This document shows positions 26,934-35,841 of a DNA stretch of 40,899 nt, one piece after another. The position numbers and the translations under genes are program-made. Under the pieces are notes generated by a model. The model searched no databases. It was not told the origin of the DNA and saw only the letters and a list, made by a program, of their open reading frames with translations. Origin of the DNA: Gammaproteobacteria bacterium (GTDB lineage Bacteria; Pseudomonadota; Gammaproteobacteria; Pseudomonadales; Azotimanducaceae); contig JAPPHD010000082.1 in the NCBI GenBank assembly GCA_028821125.1, positions 1-40,899 of the forward strand, written 5' to 3'. Numbering within the stretch: the first letter of the stretch is position 1; every line of letters begins with the position of its first letter.

Positions 26934-27522
26934 CCCCGGTTTCGACCGGGCGGCCATGCAGGCGGTGAGCGCCGCTCGCGATTTGTTCCAGGCGGAAGCG
27001 GTGAAAACCCCCGCCTGCTCGGAACAACTGGGCCGGGTCCTCGCGCTGATGGCGGAACTGTGCCCGGACCCCGGGCGGGCGGCGCCCCGGCAATTCCCCG
27101 GGTGCCGGCACCTGGTGCGGACGCTCGAACTCGCTGAATCCGGCCCGGCGGCTGCCGTAGCGGCGGCAATCCGGCAACTGCAGCCCGACCTCGCCTGGGC
27201 GCAGAATCCCCGTTACAACGCCGGCAACATGGGCGCCGAGTTCATGGACAACTACGCCTGGAGCGGCCTGGGCCTGACCGGCAGCGACAGGATGGCGTTC
27301 GGCGTGCTGCTGCTCGGCCCCGGCGTGACCTACCCACCGACCCGCTATGAGTCGGAAGGCGTGTTTCTGGTGATCGGTGGATTTCCCGAGTGGAAGTCCG
27401 GCGACGCTCCCTGGGTGCGGGTCGAGCCCGGGGCCGTGATCTCTCGCCCCTATGGCGGCAGCGAAGGCAAGCGGCCCGGCGATGAGCCGATGCTCGCCCT
27501 GTACGCCTGGATGTATCGATAG
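26923..27522 (+). CDS. DMSP-lyase (DddQ)-like cupin lacking the metal ligands
   Basis: This 199-residue protein starts at ATG 26923, nine bases after AGGGAG (26908-26913), and overlaps the reductase stop. Its length and layout resemble the DddQ/DddL-type DMSP lyases: WAQNPRYNAGNMGAEFMDNY, LLLGPGVTYPP (129-139), a WV..EPG turn (164-170) and the ending EPMLALYAWMYR. In active DMSP lyases the YPxHxHxAEExY segment carries the metal-binding histidines. Here it reads YPPTRYESEGVF (137-148), with Thr140 and Tyr142 in the His positions, and the second His region (SRPYGGSEG) is also without histidine. It is therefore probably not a classical metal-dependent lyase. It could be a binding protein or an enzyme using other chemistry. 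The superfamily call is moderate. Confidence 0.72.
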   Translation: MRSSPGFDRAAMQAVSAARDLFQAEAVKTPACSEQLGRVLALMAELCPDPGRAAPRQFPGCRHLVRTLELAESGPAAAVAAAIRQLQPDLAWAQNPRYNAGNMGAEFMDNYAWSGLGLTGSDRMAFGVLLLGPGVTYPPTRYESEGVFLVIGGFPEWKSGDAPWVRVEPGAVISRPYGGSEGKRPGDEPMLALYAWMYR

Positions 27523-27525
27523 CGC

Positions 27526-29532
27526 ATGGACCCGCTGCTGCAACCGTTCCGGCTCAAGCACCTGGCGCTCAAGAACCGCATCATCAGCACCAGCCACACG
27601 ATGCTTTACGTGGTCGACGGCGCCCCGCAGGAACGGGAACAGCTCTACCACGAGGAAAAAGCCAGGGGCGGCATTGCCATGACCATGTTTGGCGGCTCAT
27701 CCGCCGTCACGCAGGACTCCGCCACGTCCACGGGTGTCCTTAACCTCGGTGACGACTCCGTGATTCCGCACTTCCAGCAATTTGCCGAGCGGATTCACGC
27801 CTACGACTGCGCCCTGATGTGCCAGATCACCCACCTCGGCCGCCGCGCCACGACGCGGGCGTTCGACTGGTTGCCGAGCGTCTCGTCATCGCGCACGCGG
27901 GAGGTCGGCGGCGGCTTCCCCAAGGTTATGGACCGTGCCGACATCGACCGCATCGCCGCCGCCTATGGCGAGGCCGCACGGCGCTGCCGGGAAGGCGGCC
28001 TGGACGGTTGCGAGGTGGTCGGTCAGGCGCATCTGCCCGAGCAGTTCTGGTCGCCGGCCTGGAACCGGCGCAACGACGAATTCGGCGGTTCGCTCGAAAA
28101 CCGGCTGCGCTTCGGTTTCATGGTGCTCGAAGAGATTCGCCGCAAGGTCGGGGATGACTTCATTGTCGGCATCCGAATCGCCATCGATCAGAATCTCGAG
28201 GGCGGCCTGTCGAAAGACGACTGTCTCGAGATTGCGCAGATTCACGAGCGGTCGGGCCTGGTCGACTTCCTCAACCTCAACTTCGGCCGTGTCGATACCG
28301 AGATCGATTACGTCAACCTGATGCCGGGCATGTCGGCCCCGAAAGCACCCTACCTCGACCGGGTCCGGGCATTCACCCGGGAACTCAGGTTGCCCACCTT
28401 CCATGCCTGCCGCATCGTCGACGCGGCGACCGCGCGCCGCGTCATCGAAGAGGGCATCGTCGACCTGGTCGGCATGACGCGCGCCCACATCGCCGACCCC
28501 CACATCGTCAGGAAGATCGAGGCCGGCGAGGAGGGGCGCATCCGTCCCTGCGTTGGCGCCACCTTCTGCATGGACCATCGTTTCTGCATACACAACCCCT
28601 CGACCGGGCGCGAAAAGACCCTGCCGCACGAAACACCGGGCGCGCAGGCCAGCAAACGGGTTGTGGTCGTGGGGGGCGGGCCGGCCGGTCTCGAAGCGGC
28701 CCGCGTCTGCGCGTCGAGGGGCCATGAGGTCATTCTGCTCGAATCCGCAGATCGGCTTGGAGGACAGGTTGCCCTGGCGGCGAAAGCGGGTTGGCGGCGC
28801 GAGATCGCAGGCGTTACCGACTGGCTGGCCGGCGAGATCGGGCACCTGGGCGTGGATGTCCGGCTGTCGACCCATGCCGAGGGGGTAACCGTTACGGGAC
28901 TCGGCCCGGAGGTCGTCATAGTCGCCACGGGCGGCCTCCCAGACCTCGAATGGCTCGACGGCCACGAACATTGCGACAGCGTCAGCGACATCCTGGGCGG
29001 CGGCGCGGCCGTCGCGAAGAACGTGCTCGTCTACGATGAACTCGGGGATCATGCGGGGGCGTCCGCAGCCGAATTCCTGGCCGACAGGGGAGCGGAGGTC
29101 GAACTCGTCTTTCGCGGCCATCATGCCGCCGAGCGCTCGGGCTATTGCAACTACCCGGTCTATCTGCAGCACTTCTACGAAAAGGGCGTGACACTCATGC
29201 CGGACCAACGGCTCGAGCGGGTCGAGCGGTCCGGCATGAAGCTGCGCGCGGTTTTTGCGAACGAACTCACCGGGGAAATGGTGGAGCGCCTGTCGGACCA
29301 GGTCGTGGTCGAGCGAGGCACCGTTCCCGCCGATGCGCTGTTCGAGGAACTGCGGCCCGGTTCATGCAACAATGGCGCGGTCGACCCGGCCAGGTTGCTC
29401 GCCGGCCTGCCACAGACGGCCGGCAGCCGTGGCGATCGAGGCTTCGAACTGTACAAGGTCGGCGATGCCGTATCGTCGCGAGACATTCACTGCGCAATCC
29501 TGGACTCGCGCCGTTTGTGCAGGGCCCTTTAG
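27526..29532 (+). CDS. Trimethylamine-dehydrogenase-family FMN/Fe-S/FAD oxidoreductase, demethylase-like
   Basis: This 668-residue protein has the TMADH/2,4-dienoyl-CoA-reductase layout. An N-terminal FMN-binding TIM barrel (to about residue 340) contains HLPEQFWSPAWNRRNDEFGGS. A cysteine cluster follows at Cys342, Cys348 and Cys354, then a Rossmann FAD/NAD module with VVVGGGPAGLE (380-390). The CVGATFCMD and HNPSTGRE wording matches the branch linked to N-methylproline/stachydrine-type demethylation better than dienoyl-CoA reductase; that is inference from remembered patterns. Only three cysteines are visible in the cluster. The gene starts 3 bases after the cupin stop. It probably removes a methyl group or oxidises an amine during substrate breakdown. 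Confidence 0.85.
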   Translation: MDPLLQPFRLKHLALKNRIISTSHTMLYVVDGAPQEREQLYHEEKARGGIAMTMFGGSSAVTQDSATSTGVLNLGDDSVIPHFQQFAERIHAYDCALMCQITHLGRRATTRAFDWLPSVSSSRTREVGGGFPKVMDRADIDRIAAAYGEAARRCREGGLDGCEVVGQAHLPEQFWSPAWNRRNDEFGGSLENRLRFGFMVLEEIRRKVGDDFIVGIRIAIDQNLEGGLSKDDCLEIAQIHERSGLVDFLNLNFGRVDTEIDYVNLMPGMSAPKAPYLDRVRAFTRELRLPTFHACRIVDAATARRVIEEGIVDLVGMTRAHIADPHIVRKIEAGEEGRIRPCVGATFCMDHRFCIHNPSTGREKTLPHETPGAQASKRVVVVGGGPAGLEAARVCASRGHEVILLESADRLGGQVALAAKAGWRREIAGVTDWLAGEIGHLGVDVRLSTHAEGVTVTGLGPEVVIVATGGLPDLEWLDGHEHCDSVSDILGGGAAVAKNVLVYDELGDHAGASAAEFLADRGAEVELVFRGHHAAERSGYCNYPVYLQHFYEKGVTLMPDQRLERVERSGMKLRAVFANELTGEMVERLSDQVVVERGTVPADALFEELRPGSCNNGAVDPARLLAGLPQTAGSRGDRGFELYKVGDAVSSRDIHCAILDSRRLCRAL

Positions 29533-29615
29533 CGCCACTTGAAACATCGGCGACGACCGACCGCGACGATTGAACCGGCGATTCGGGCGGCGTCACCCTG
29601 GCAAGGAAATCGAAC

Positions 29616-30581
29616 ATGAAGGAATTCAGCGGGAAGCTTGCGGTCGTCACCGGCGGCGGCAGCGGTATCGGGCGCGAACTCGCGGTTCAGTTGGCTGCGG
29701 CGGGTTGCAATGTGGCGGCCTGCGACATCTTCTCCGACAGCCTCGCCGAGACGGCGGCGCTGTGCAGCGAAGCCGTACGGGTGACCACGCACGAGTGCGA
29801 TGTCGCAGACGAAGCCCAGGTACTCGCCTTCCGTGATGAGGTGGTGGAGCAACACGAGGCGGAATGCATCCACCTGCTGTTCAACAACGCCGGCATCGGC
29901 AGCCCCGTGGGATTCATCGACGGCGACCGGGAAGAGTGGGAGCGGGTCTTCGGCGTCTGCTGGTACGGCGTCTACTATTGCGCGCGCGCGTTCATGCCGT
30001 TGCTGGTGGCAAGCGACGAGGCATATCTGGTCAACACCTCGAGCATCAACGGCTTCTGGGCGAGCCTGGGCCCAACCGTGCCGCACACGCCCTACAGCGC
30101 GGCCAAGTTCGCGGTGAAGGGTTTTTCGGAGGCGCTGATCGCCGACCTGCGCGTGCACGCGCCGCACGTGAAGGTGGCGGTGGTCATGCCCGGGCACGTG
30201 GGCACGTCCATCGGTTTCAACTCCAGCCGGGTGCTCGGGGCGCCGGAACCGGAAAACCTCTCGCGGGACCAGGTTGCGGCGATCCGCAAGCAGATGGTGA
30301 TCTCCGGCCTGCCGGTCGGCAACGAGTCCGACGACCACATCCGAAGAGCCGTTGCCCAGCGGCGAGTGGATTTCCGCGACAACGCACCCACCACGGCGGC
30401 CCGGGCCGCATCGATCATCCTCGACGGCGTACGGCAGGACCGCTGGCGCATCCTGGTGGGGGAGGATGCCCACATTCTCGATGAACTGGTGCGCGAGGAC
30501 CCCGAAGCGGCCTACGAACTCGAATTCATAGGCAGAATCCTCCAGCGTGGGGCGCTCGGCGGCTTGACCAATCAGCCCTGA
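29616..30581 (+). CDS. Short-chain dehydrogenase/reductase
   Basis: This 321-residue Rossmann-fold NAD(P)-dependent enzyme has TGGGSGIG (12-19), NNAG (90-93), the catalytic Ser at TSS (141-143), and Tyr160 with Lys164 in YSAAK. Its length, with an extended C-terminus, fits a larger classical SDR acting on a hydroxyl or keto group. AAGGAA at 29603-29608 precedes the ATG by 7 bases. It follows the TMADH-family gene by 83 bases on the same strand and probably belongs to the same operon. Substrate unknown. Confidence 0.93.
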   Translation: MKEFSGKLAVVTGGGSGIGRELAVQLAAAGCNVAACDIFSDSLAETAALCSEAVRVTTHECDVADEAQVLAFRDEVVEQHEAECIHLLFNNAGIGSPVGFIDGDREEWERVFGVCWYGVYYCARAFMPLLVASDEAYLVNTSSINGFWASLGPTVPHTPYSAAKFAVKGFSEALIADLRVHAPHVKVAVVMPGHVGTSIGFNSSRVLGAPEPENLSRDQVAAIRKQMVISGLPVGNESDDHIRRAVAQRRVDFRDNAPTTAARAASIILDGVRQDRWRILVGEDAHILDELVREDPEAAYELEFIGRILQRGALGGLTNQP

Positions 30582-30730
30582 GATTGCGTAAGCCATCGCC
30601 TTTGCGTGGTGCGGGCAAATGCCCCGGCATGGCAAGGGCCGCCTGAATCACGATAGGATTCCGGGATGCAAGGCCGGTTCGGCAGTCGAATCCCCATTCG
30701 CCCACACCACGGCAGGACCCGAGGCTGACG

Positions 30731-31996
30731 ATGCCGGGGCCGCTAGCAGGTCTCAACGTGGTGGAACTGGCGACCTCGATTCAGGGTCCTGCCGCGGGCC
30801 TCTACTTTGCGAACATGGGCGCCCGGGTCGTCAAGGTGGAGCCGCCCGTCGGCGATCCGAGCCGCTATCACCGGGGCGTCGGCAACGCGCTCCCGGAAGA
30901 CGCGCCGGCGCCGCAGTTCCTCGCCATGAACAAGGCGAAGCGCTCCGTGACCCTCGACCTGTACACCGGCCTCGGCCGCGCCGTCATGGCGAAGCTCCTC
31001 GAGAATGCCGATCTCTTCCTCTCCAATTTCCGTGCGTCGGGGCTCGCCCGGATGGGCCTCGACCTCGACGAACTCCCGGAGCGGTATCCGCAACTTGTGG
31101 TGGGTCACGTCAACGGATTCGGGCCGCGCGGCCCGGATGCGGACAAGGCGATGCTGGACGGCGCCGCCCAGGCACGTGGCGGGCTGGCGAGCATGAGCGG
31201 CCGGCCCGGGGAAATGCCGATGCCGCCCGGAGTGGCCGTCGCGGACCATGCGGGCGCGATGCAACTGGCCCTGGGTTGCGTCACGGCCCTGCTGAACCGT
31301 GCGGCCACCGGCAGGGGGCAGGTGGTGCGCACGTCGTCCCTCGGCGCCCAACTGTGGCTGCAGATGTGGGAACTGCAGCACGCGGCGCTGACCGGTACCC
31401 GCCTGACCCGGGCGGGGACCCATCATCCCAACATCCTGGGGCCCTACGGTGTCTATAGAACTTCGGACGGCGTGGAAGTGCTGTTCGTCACGGCGCTGAC
31501 GGAGGAGGCCTGGGCCGAGTTCTGGATCTTTTTCGACAAACCGGAAGTGATCCTGAAGGAAGAGTGGAATTCCGCGACCAAGCGCCTGGGCTTCTCCGGA
31601 AGCGAGGCGGGCGTTGCGGGGATACGGCGGCATTTGAGCGAAGCCTTTGCCTCGAAAACCTTCGATGCGTTCGCCGGTTTCGCAGCGACGCAGCCGGAGC
31701 TGATCTGCGAGCGCGTACGCGGCCACGACGACGTGTTGACGGACCCCCAGAACCTGGCGAACGGGTACGTTGTCGGCCTCGAACTGCCCTCCATCGGCGA
31801 GACGCCGACCATCGGCACCCTGATGGACTTCAGCGCGACGCCCACGGTACCGCCCGGTCAGCCGCCGCCTCTCGGCGCGCACACGGCGGAAGTCATGACC
31901 GAGCTGGGTTTCGCGGCGGCGGACGTCGACTCGGTGCTCGGCCACTGCAAACGCGAGTGGCAGGAGGCGTATGCCGCCATGTTTGGCGACGATTGA
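30731..31996 (+). CDS. Class III CoA-transferase (CaiB/BaiF family)
   Basis: This 421-residue family III CoA-transferase moves CoA between carboxylic acids through an aspartyl-CoA intermediate. It opens with LAGLNVVELATSIQGPAAG and MGARVVKVEPPVGDP, both typical of the family. The catalytic Asp is Asp143 in MLDGAAQARGGL. Known relatives act on carnitine, bile acids, formyl/oxalyl-CoA and DMSP (DddD contains related domains), so the methylated-onium context is suggestive but not proof. GAGG at 30721-30724 precedes the ATG by 6 bases. The 149-base gap after the SDR may hold an internal promoter that I could not recognise. Confidence 0.92.
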   Translation: MPGPLAGLNVVELATSIQGPAAGLYFANMGARVVKVEPPVGDPSRYHRGVGNALPEDAPAPQFLAMNKAKRSVTLDLYTGLGRAVMAKLLENADLFLSNFRASGLARMGLDLDELPERYPQLVVGHVNGFGPRGPDADKAMLDGAAQARGGLASMSGRPGEMPMPPGVAVADHAGAMQLALGCVTALLNRAATGRGQVVRTSSLGAQLWLQMWELQHAALTGTRLTRAGTHHPNILGPYGVYRTSDGVEVLFVTALTEEAWAEFWIFFDKPEVILKEEWNSATKRLGFSGSEAGVAGIRRHLSEAFASKTFDAFAGFAATQPELICERVRGHDDVLTDPQNLANGYVVGLELPSIGETPTIGTLMDFSATPTVPPGQPPPLGAHTAEVMTELGFAAADVDSVLGHCKREWQEAYAAMFGDD

Positions 31997-32103
31997 GGAA
32001 TGGTGTATGACCTCCGCCTGCGCAACGAACAAGCGGCGAACGGGTGTGAACCGGGTTCGTCCGACATCCGTTGCCGCGAAAACGGCGTATCGGAAACCGA
32101 ATC

Positions 32104-32958
32104 GTGACCGCAACGCAACTGGGTGAGATCACCGTTCACCGAATCGTGGAGCACGAGATTCCCGTCTACCTGCCCACGGACATGTTCGATGAGGCGACGC
32201 CCGAGGCGCTGGAGCCGTACCGGGAGTGGCTGGTTCCGAAAGCCCTGTGTCCCGACACCGGCTGCCTGGTGATGCCGGTGGTTTCCTACCTGGTGCGCAC
32301 GCGCTACCACTGCATTCTCATCGACACCTGTGTGGGCTGCGACAAGACCTACGCGGAACCGTCCGCCTGGCATCGGCGCGCAAACCAACGCTGGCTGGCC
32401 CGCCTGGCGGCGGCGGGCGCGCACCCCGACGAGATCGATTTCGTGTTCTGCACCCACCTGCACTCGGACCATTGCGGCTGGAACACGCGGCTCGTCGACG
32501 GCCGGTGGCAGCCGACCTTCCCCAATGCGAAGTACGTGTTCTCGCGCGAGGAATACGCGGCGACGGAGGCCGAGGGGCACCAGCTCTTCCTCGACAACGT
32601 GCTGCCGGTGATGGAAGCGCGGCAGGCGGTGCTCGTGGATATGGACTACGCGCTGGACGACGAGCTATGGCTCGAACCGACGGTGGGCCACACGGCCGGC
32701 CACGTTGCCGTTCACCTGAATTCCGGCGCGCATCGTGCGGCCATGTGCGGAGACCTGATACACAGCCCGTTGCAACTCGCCGAGCCGGGCTGGAGCTGCA
32801 ATTCAGACTTCGACCTGGAACTGGCGGCAACGACCCGGAAGAAGTTTCTCGGAACCCACTGCGACACCGATACACTGATCCTTACATCGCACTTCCCGTC
32901 GCCCTCGGTCGGCCACATCGTTTGGAACGCAAACCGCTACGACTTCAGCTATCTCTGA
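32104..32958 (+). CDS. Metallo-beta-lactamase-fold hydrolase
   Basis: This 284-residue MBL-fold protein keeps the dinuclear metal site: HLHSDH (118-123; His118, His120, Asp122, His123), His196 in GHTAGH, Asp217 in CGDLIH, and a late His in TSHFPSPS. The wording around these motifs is that of the lactonase/glyoxalase-II-like branch rather than antibiotic beta-lactamases. It may hydrolyse an ester, lactone or thioester made by the upstream enzymes. The start is set at GTG 32104; a TTG at 32071 is open in frame but adds a basic stretch of no family likeness. It closes the plus-strand catabolic run, with 107 bases after the CoA-transferase. Confidence 0.87.
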   Translation: MTATQLGEITVHRIVEHEIPVYLPTDMFDEATPEALEPYREWLVPKALCPDTGCLVMPVVSYLVRTRYHCILIDTCVGCDKTYAEPSAWHRRANQRWLARLAAAGAHPDEIDFVFCTHLHSDHCGWNTRLVDGRWQPTFPNAKYVFSREEYAATEAEGHQLFLDNVLPVMEARQAVLVDMDYALDDELWLEPTVGHTAGHVAVHLNSGAHRAAMCGDLIHSPLQLAEPGWSCNSDFDLELAATTRKKFLGTHCDTDTLILTSHFPSPSVGHIVWNANRYDFSYL

Positions 32959-33053
32959 GCGGAATCGACCAGCGCGATCCCCGGTCGGCGGCTCACCAAC
33001 CAACGTGATCGGATGGTTACCGCGCAAAGCAACCGCCGATACCGAATATTCGG

Positions 33054-34643
33054 CTACTCAGACGCCCCGGCACCGGCAACGTGTCCGGCCGCTTCCTGCC
33101 GCCAGGCGACGTCGCGGCCCTGCCAGCCCGACTCAAGCCGCGCGTAAGCGCTGCGGGCGTCCTCAGCATTGCCGAGCGCCACATGGGCCCGCGCCAGCCC
33201 GCGCAGTGACAGGGGGCGGTTGGGCATGCGCTCAAGGGAGCGCTCGAACATGGCCAGCGCCTCCTCGGGGCGGCCGGCGGTGAGCAGTGCTTCGCCGTAG
33301 AGTTCGTGAGCGGGTTTCAGCGGGCTCGGCGCGCCGATGGGAGGATGCCTGGATTCGTCGATGTCTACGCCCTCGCTCAACAATGCCAGACCCGCCTCGG
33401 TGTTGCCGCGGGCGATCTCCAGAAGACCGGCGACTTCCCTACTCATGATCTTCAGCGGTTTGGCGGTGAACGAGTAGTAGAAGCGGTGGTCGTCCTTGGA
33501 TGCGGCCTCCTCCGCCTTTTCGGCGAGCTTTTCCACGACTGTTTCGGCGAGTTCGAAATCGCCGGTATGGACGGCGCCAAGGCCAAAGGCCAGCAGTTGC
33601 GTCGGGCTGGTTCGGTCCGTGACCGGTTCGCCCTGCCAGTCTTCCCGCTCGATGGCATAGCGGGCCTTGACCCCGGCCAGCCTCATGGCCGCCAGTTCGT
33701 CGTCCGGAGCCCGTTCGGCGATGCCTTCCATGAGTTCGATCCAGTGTGCGGCACGTTCGTAGTCACCGCGCTGCAGATCGCCGTACTGGCCCCAGTCCAG
33801 CGCATGCACCATGTCGTCCAGCCGGTCGCCGGGCTCGTAGAGATCGACGGCCGCTTCGTAGGCGGACTGGTTGGACGAGGAGACCTGGTCCCACATGCCC
33901 CGCTGAATGAAGATGTGCGAGGGCATGTGCCGGGCGTGGGACACCTTTTCGGCGATGCGGGCGAATACCCGTGCGGCGGGCAGGGCGAGGGGCGCGTGCA
34001 CCGGGTCGTCGAAGGCGTGGATGGTGTAGTGCGCCGCGCCGGGATGATTGGGATTGCGGTCGAGCAACTGCAACGCCACCGCGCCCGCCAGAACGTTGGT
34101 GCGCATGACGTCGTCCCCGCGGCCCGCGGACATCAGGAGCGACAGCGCGTAGAAGGCCGTGACTTCCTCGTCTTCGGGATAGGCCTCGTGGAGTTCGCGC
34201 ATCGCCTCCATGTAGGCGCGCCGCCGCGTCAGGGTGTCGCCGTCGCCGAGGAACAGTGCCTCGACGGCCCGGATAAATCCCTTCTCCCGGTGCGTGGGCG
34301 CCTTGGCCAGGCGCGCCTCAGGGGCGTCGCCCAATCGCCTCAGCACGGCTTTCGGCGTGTCGGGGTCCCACTCGCCGATCAGCGGATGGTTGTAGCAGAG
34401 CGCCTCGCCCCAATAAGCCATGGCGAAATCGGGATCCAGCCGCTGCGCCGCCTGGAATTCGGCGCGCGCCTCTTTCCAGCCGAAGCTGTGCATGATGGTG
34501 ACGCCGCGCAGGAAGTGGTCTTGGGCGGGGCCGCTGGCGGAGGTGGGGAAGGTGATGGTTCCCAGCCCGGCCAATTCCACGGAATATACCAGTGGCGAGA
34601 CCATCAGCAGCATGGCGACGGTGAATTGGGCTATTGATTTCAT
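33054..34643 (-). CDS. Exported TPR-repeat protein with a conserved HMPSH motif
   Basis: This 529-residue protein starts with a signal peptide (about residues 1-21, MKSIAQFTVAMLLMVSPLVYS), so it should be periplasmic or outer-membrane associated. TPR-like helices follow at both ends (AEFQAAQRLDPDFAMAYWGE near the start, EEALAMFERSLERMPNRPLS near the end). The middle holds a histidine-rich signature, HYTIHAFDDP and HARHMPSHIF, seen in a widespread but uncharacterised group of TPR proteins. The clustered histidines may bind a metal, which is speculation. AGGGA precedes the ATG by about 7 bases. No functional link to its neighbours is evident. Confidence 0.85.
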   Translation of the reverse strand: MKSIAQFTVAMLLMVSPLVYSVELAGLGTITFPTSASGPAQDHFLRGVTIMHSFGWKEARAEFQAAQRLDPDFAMAYWGEALCYNHPLIGEWDPDTPKAVLRRLGDAPEARLAKAPTHREKGFIRAVEALFLGDGDTLTRRRAYMEAMRELHEAYPEDEEVTAFYALSLLMSAGRGDDVMRTNVLAGAVALQLLDRNPNHPGAAHYTIHAFDDPVHAPLALPAARVFARIAEKVSHARHMPSHIFIQRGMWDQVSSSNQSAYEAAVDLYEPGDRLDDMVHALDWGQYGDLQRGDYERAAHWIELMEGIAERAPDDELAAMRLAGVKARYAIEREDWQGEPVTDRTSPTQLLAFGLGAVHTGDFELAETVVEKLAEKAEEAASKDDHRFYYSFTAKPLKIMSREVAGLLEIARGNTEAGLALLSEGVDIDESRHPPIGAPSPLKPAHELYGEALLTAGRPEEALAMFERSLERMPNRPLSLRGLARAHVALGNAEDARSAYARLESGWQGRDVAWRQEAAGHVAGAGASE

Positions 34644-34728
34644 TTGCAGTCCCTGGGTTGCCTGTGATGTCGGCCCGCTTCGATGGTGCGATAGCCGGGG
34701 CGTGCTTGCAAGGAAGGCCGGCGCTCGC

Positions 34729-35694
34729 CTACCCGAACAGCTCCCGGTTGGCGCGCCGCAGGAACAGCAGGCCGATCGCTGCGTTGAAGAAGATGAAGAA
34801 GTTGTGCATCACGAGCCCGAAGGCCGATAGCTGGGCCGCGTTGTCCGGGAACAGCACCACCCAGATGGTGATGGCCGCGGCGCGCATCGGGGTCGGAATC
34901 GCGGCCGCGAAGAAGATCACCGGCAGTACTCCCAGCATGTCGAGGAAGGAAGCTTCGACCCCGAACAGGCGCAAGGCCAATGTGTAGACCAGCACGGCCC
35001 CGAGCAGGGCGGGCGAGCGGATGGCTGCAACGATAACGTAGCGAAGCGGCGAGGCTTCCCGGAATGCCTTCAGTATCGAGCGCTCCCGCAGTTTTCCGCC
35101 TGCGGGGATGATGCCTCGAAAGTAGGCGACCCACAGAATGAAGAGCAGCAGCACACCCAGCCCGATCCACGGCACCAGCCCGAATATCTCCGGCAGGGTG
35201 TCGGCTGCCATCGCGTAGCCGACGTTCGCCCAGAACGTGAGATAGAGCAGCTCGCAGAACATGATGAAGAGCATGGACGAGCCGACCTCCCAGCCGGGCA
35301 CGCCGTCCCGCCGATTCAGGTAGAGCGCCATGGCGCCCTTGCCCACCTGCTCGTTGACGATGGAGATGATGTAGGCGCTGGCCCGGATGGGCAGGATGCC
35401 GGTCCAGCGTACGCGGGCGTTGAACCAGGTGACCACGCGCCACACCACCGTGGAGTCGACGAGGAAGAAGAAGATCGAGTAGGGGATCATCAGCGCGAGC
35501 CAGGTTCCCCAGGACACGCTTGCGAAGACACCCAGCATGTAGCTCGCCACGGTCAGGCCCGCTCGCGCCGCCGCCGTGTCGATGCGGGTGTACAGCCAGG
35601 CGAAGCAGAGGATCGTGATGAGCCAGAGCAGGGCGCGCTGCCAGAGGGGCGTGGGAGCCCGGGCACCGGTGATGGTGGGTTCGTCGTCAGTCAT
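34729..35694 (-). CDS. Multi-pass membrane protein of unknown function
   Basis: This 321-residue hydrophobic protein has about seven or eight membrane segments, for example the stretches around ALLWLITILCFAWLY, SIFFFLVDSTVVW, IGLGVLLLFILWV and AAIGLLFL. Its NEQVGKGAMALYLNRR and VFFAAAIPTPMRAAA-like turns recall the lysylphosphatidylglycerol-synthetase transmembrane or UPF0104-like families. I cannot confirm this by eye. The start ATG 35694 encodes MTDDEPTITG, of which a degenerate duplicate lies just upstream. It is on the same strand as the TPR protein and the SDR. Confidence 0.75.
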   Translation of the reverse strand: MTDDEPTITGARAPTPLWQRALLWLITILCFAWLYTRIDTAAARAGLTVASYMLGVFASVSWGTWLALMIPYSIFFFLVDSTVVWRVVTWFNARVRWTGILPIRASAYIISIVNEQVGKGAMALYLNRRDGVPGWEVGSSMLFIMFCELLYLTFWANVGYAMAADTLPEIFGLVPWIGLGVLLLFILWVAYFRGIIPAGGKLRERSILKAFREASPLRYVIVAAIRSPALLGAVLVYTLALRLFGVEASFLDMLGVLPVIFFAAAIPTPMRAAAITIWVVLFPDNAAQLSAFGLVMHNFFIFFNAAIGLLFLRRANRELFG

Positions 35695-35738
35695 GATCTA
35701 GCCGTCGCCGGTAATGGCCTGGTCGTCGTCAGTGATGA
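35681..35738 (-). repeat. Direct duplication over the start of the membrane-protein gene
   Basis: A 16-base unit at 35681-35696 recurs at 35723-35738 with one mismatch, 42 bases away. Read on the minus strand, the upstream copy would encode ITDDDQAITG followed by a TAG. The real gene starts MTDDEPTITG. This is a small tandem duplication of the 5' end of the coding region, with the outer copy decayed and its ATG changed to ATC. Confidence 0.6.
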
Positions 35739-35841
35739 CCTTCCCGGCGGTCGTCAGCGACGTCCGGTCGAGGCTTCGGGTTTGCCGGGGCACGCAGGCA
35801 TGCACCGCGCTGGCGTCTTCCATCTGGCGTCCGCCGCCGAA

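Noticed and set aside
26923-27522. Straight annotation as an active DMSP lyase
   Set aside because: The metal-binding histidines that define the active enzymes are replaced in both motifs, so only a DddQ-like fold is claimed.
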